Assembly: GCA_014376425.1 (NCBI GenBank)
Contig: JACMRO010000411.1
Coordinates: 1-6,725, forward strand
Reading direction: 5' to 3'
Origin: Rubritepida sp.
Lineage (GTDB): Bacteria > Pseudomonadota > Alphaproteobacteria > Acetobacterales > Acetobacteraceae
Length of the DNA stretch: 6,725 nt
The position numbers and the translations under genes are program-made. Of this stretch, positions 5,963 to 6,725 are shown piece after piece. The notes below the pieces were generated by a model. It saw nothing but the letters and a program-made list of their open reading frames with translations, was not told the DNA's origin and did no database searches. Each line of letters begins with the position of its first letter. Position 1 is the first letter of the stretch.

Positions 5963-6725
5963 GGCTGGTGACGGCGCCGGCCGTCCAGGCGCCGTCGCGG
6001 AACTCCCGCGCATGAATGGTGAAGCGGCCGTCGAGCAGGGTGATGAGGGACCAGCCCCGCCTGCCGGACCCGCGGGCTGACAATCCGCTGGGCGTGATCA
6101 CCTGGATGGGGTCGCCCACGGGCCCGCGCAGCACCTGCGTGACATGCAGGTGGCCCGACAGCACCGCCTCCACGCCCTCCTCGCGCAGCAGATCCATCAG
6201 CGTGGGCGTATTAGCCGGCAGGCGGCGCCATTCCAGCGACGCCGGGTGACGCAGCGGGTGGTGACATACCAAGAGGCAGCGCGCCTCCGCCCGGTTGCGC
6301 AAACGCCCGCGAAGCAGCGCCAGGCGCTGCGCCGAAACGCCGCCGGCCGACCAGTCGAGATGCCAATGCGCCCGCCGCACCGTGTCCAGACCGATGATGC
6401 TGACCCCGGGCAGAGCCAGTTCCTGCACCGCGTCGGAGGGCAGGTGGCGCCGCCAGCGCTGCCGGGGATCGAAAAACCGCATCCACAGGTCGCGGGGCGG
6501 AATGTCGTGATTGCCGGGCACGGCCAGCACCGGCGCGCCCAGGGCGTTCATGAACGCCCAGGCCTGGCCGAATTCAGCCGGTTCGGCCCGTCGGGTCAGG
6601 TCGCCACTGTTGATGATGGCGTCGGGCGCCGCGGCGCGCACATCGTCGGCCAGCAGGGCAGCGGCCCGTGCGTCGGCCTCCGCCTCGCCGAAATGCAGGT
6701 CCGTGGGGTGCGCGAGGCGCAGCCC
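5916..6725 (-). CDS. Class III metallophosphoesterase (Icc/CpdA-like), 5' end cut by window
   Basis: The frame stays open to the right edge, so the gene begins beyond 6725. The 269 visible residues begin GLRLAHPTDLHFGEAEAD. Numbered from the edge, the calcineurin-like metal motifs are Asp9/His11 in TDLHFG, Asp42 in NSGDLT, GNHD at 71-74, CHHPL in mid-protein and SGHLH toward the C-terminus. The full set of dimetal ligands is present. The family hydrolyses phosphodiesters, as in CpdA/Icc acting on cAMP, but many members have other substrates, so the reaction is not assigned. Family members usually begin a few residues before the first Asp motif, so little is probably missing; a later GTG at 6641 would lose the first motif and is not the true start. 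HPTDLH instead of the common HLSDLH is a minor variation. The last 47 bases overlap the ABC transporter gene on the opposite strand. Confidence 0.9.
   Translation of the reverse strand, partial: GLRLAHPTDLHFGEAEADARAAALLADDVRAAAPDAIINSGDLTRRAEPAEFGQAWAFMNALGAPVLAVPGNHDIPPRDLWMRFFDPRQRWRRHLPSDAVQELALPGVSIIGLDTVRRAHWHLDWSAGGVSAQRLALLRGRLRNRAEARCLLVCHHPLRHPASLEWRRLPANTPTLMDLLREEGVEAVLSGHLHVTQVLRGPVGDPIQVITPSGLSARGSGRRGWSLITLLDGRFTIHAREFRDGAWTAGAVTSLSETPQGQTGPPAPM

Noticed and set aside
5030..6013. Long leftward open frame opposite the ABC transporter.
   Set aside because: It is a shadow typical of high-GC DNA: no motifs, low-complexity Arg/Gly/Pro-rich product, and the transporter on the other strand has every expected motif.

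Overview
This is a high-GC window that looks alphaproteobacterial. The strongest evidence is a complete general stress response (GSR) partner-switch set, which is known only from Alphaproteobacteria: a PhyR-type response regulator, a NepR-type anti-sigma factor and two EcfG-type ECF sigma factors. The family within the class cannot be fixed from this sequence.

Layout from left to right. Bases 1-163 hold no gene I can support. A BKACE-family (DUF849) beta-keto acid cleavage enzyme reads rightward at 164-1090 behind a strong ribosome binding site. Facing it across a 21-base gap, and read leftward, are nepR (1112-1327), a first EcfG-like sigma factor (1321-1971, 7-base overlap with nepR) and, after a 129-base gap, a second EcfG-like sigma factor (about 2101-2592). 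phyR (2626-3351) is divergent from the second sigma factor. Next comes a rightward pair: a Tat-exported protein made of two repeats of about 51 residues (3450-4133), then an SbmA/YddA/Rv1819c-type ABC transporter with fused membrane and ATPase domains (4130-5962). The two share an ATGA stop/start overlap. A leftward class III metallophosphoesterase (5916 to beyond 6725) is cut by the right edge, and its tail overlaps the transporter tail by 47 bases.

How the genes probably work together, from knowledge of the families: phosphorylated PhyR captures NepR through its sigma-like domain, and this frees EcfG to direct RNA polymerase to GGAAC-N16/17-CGTT promoters. A near match, GAAAC-N16-CGTT, lies at 3391-3415 just ahead of the Tat-protein/ABC pair, which suggests (inference) that this envelope operon is a GSR output. 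No sensor kinase for PhyR lies in the window.

The points most worth a second look are: the duplicated Tat protein coupled to the transporter; the two unequal sigma paralogues, one with an altered region 2.2 and a C-terminal tail; the ecfG-then-nepR order with a perfect 16-base palindrome just ahead of nepR; and a PhyR whose sigma-like half appears shortened. I found no mobile element, CRISPR array, tRNA or rRNA.
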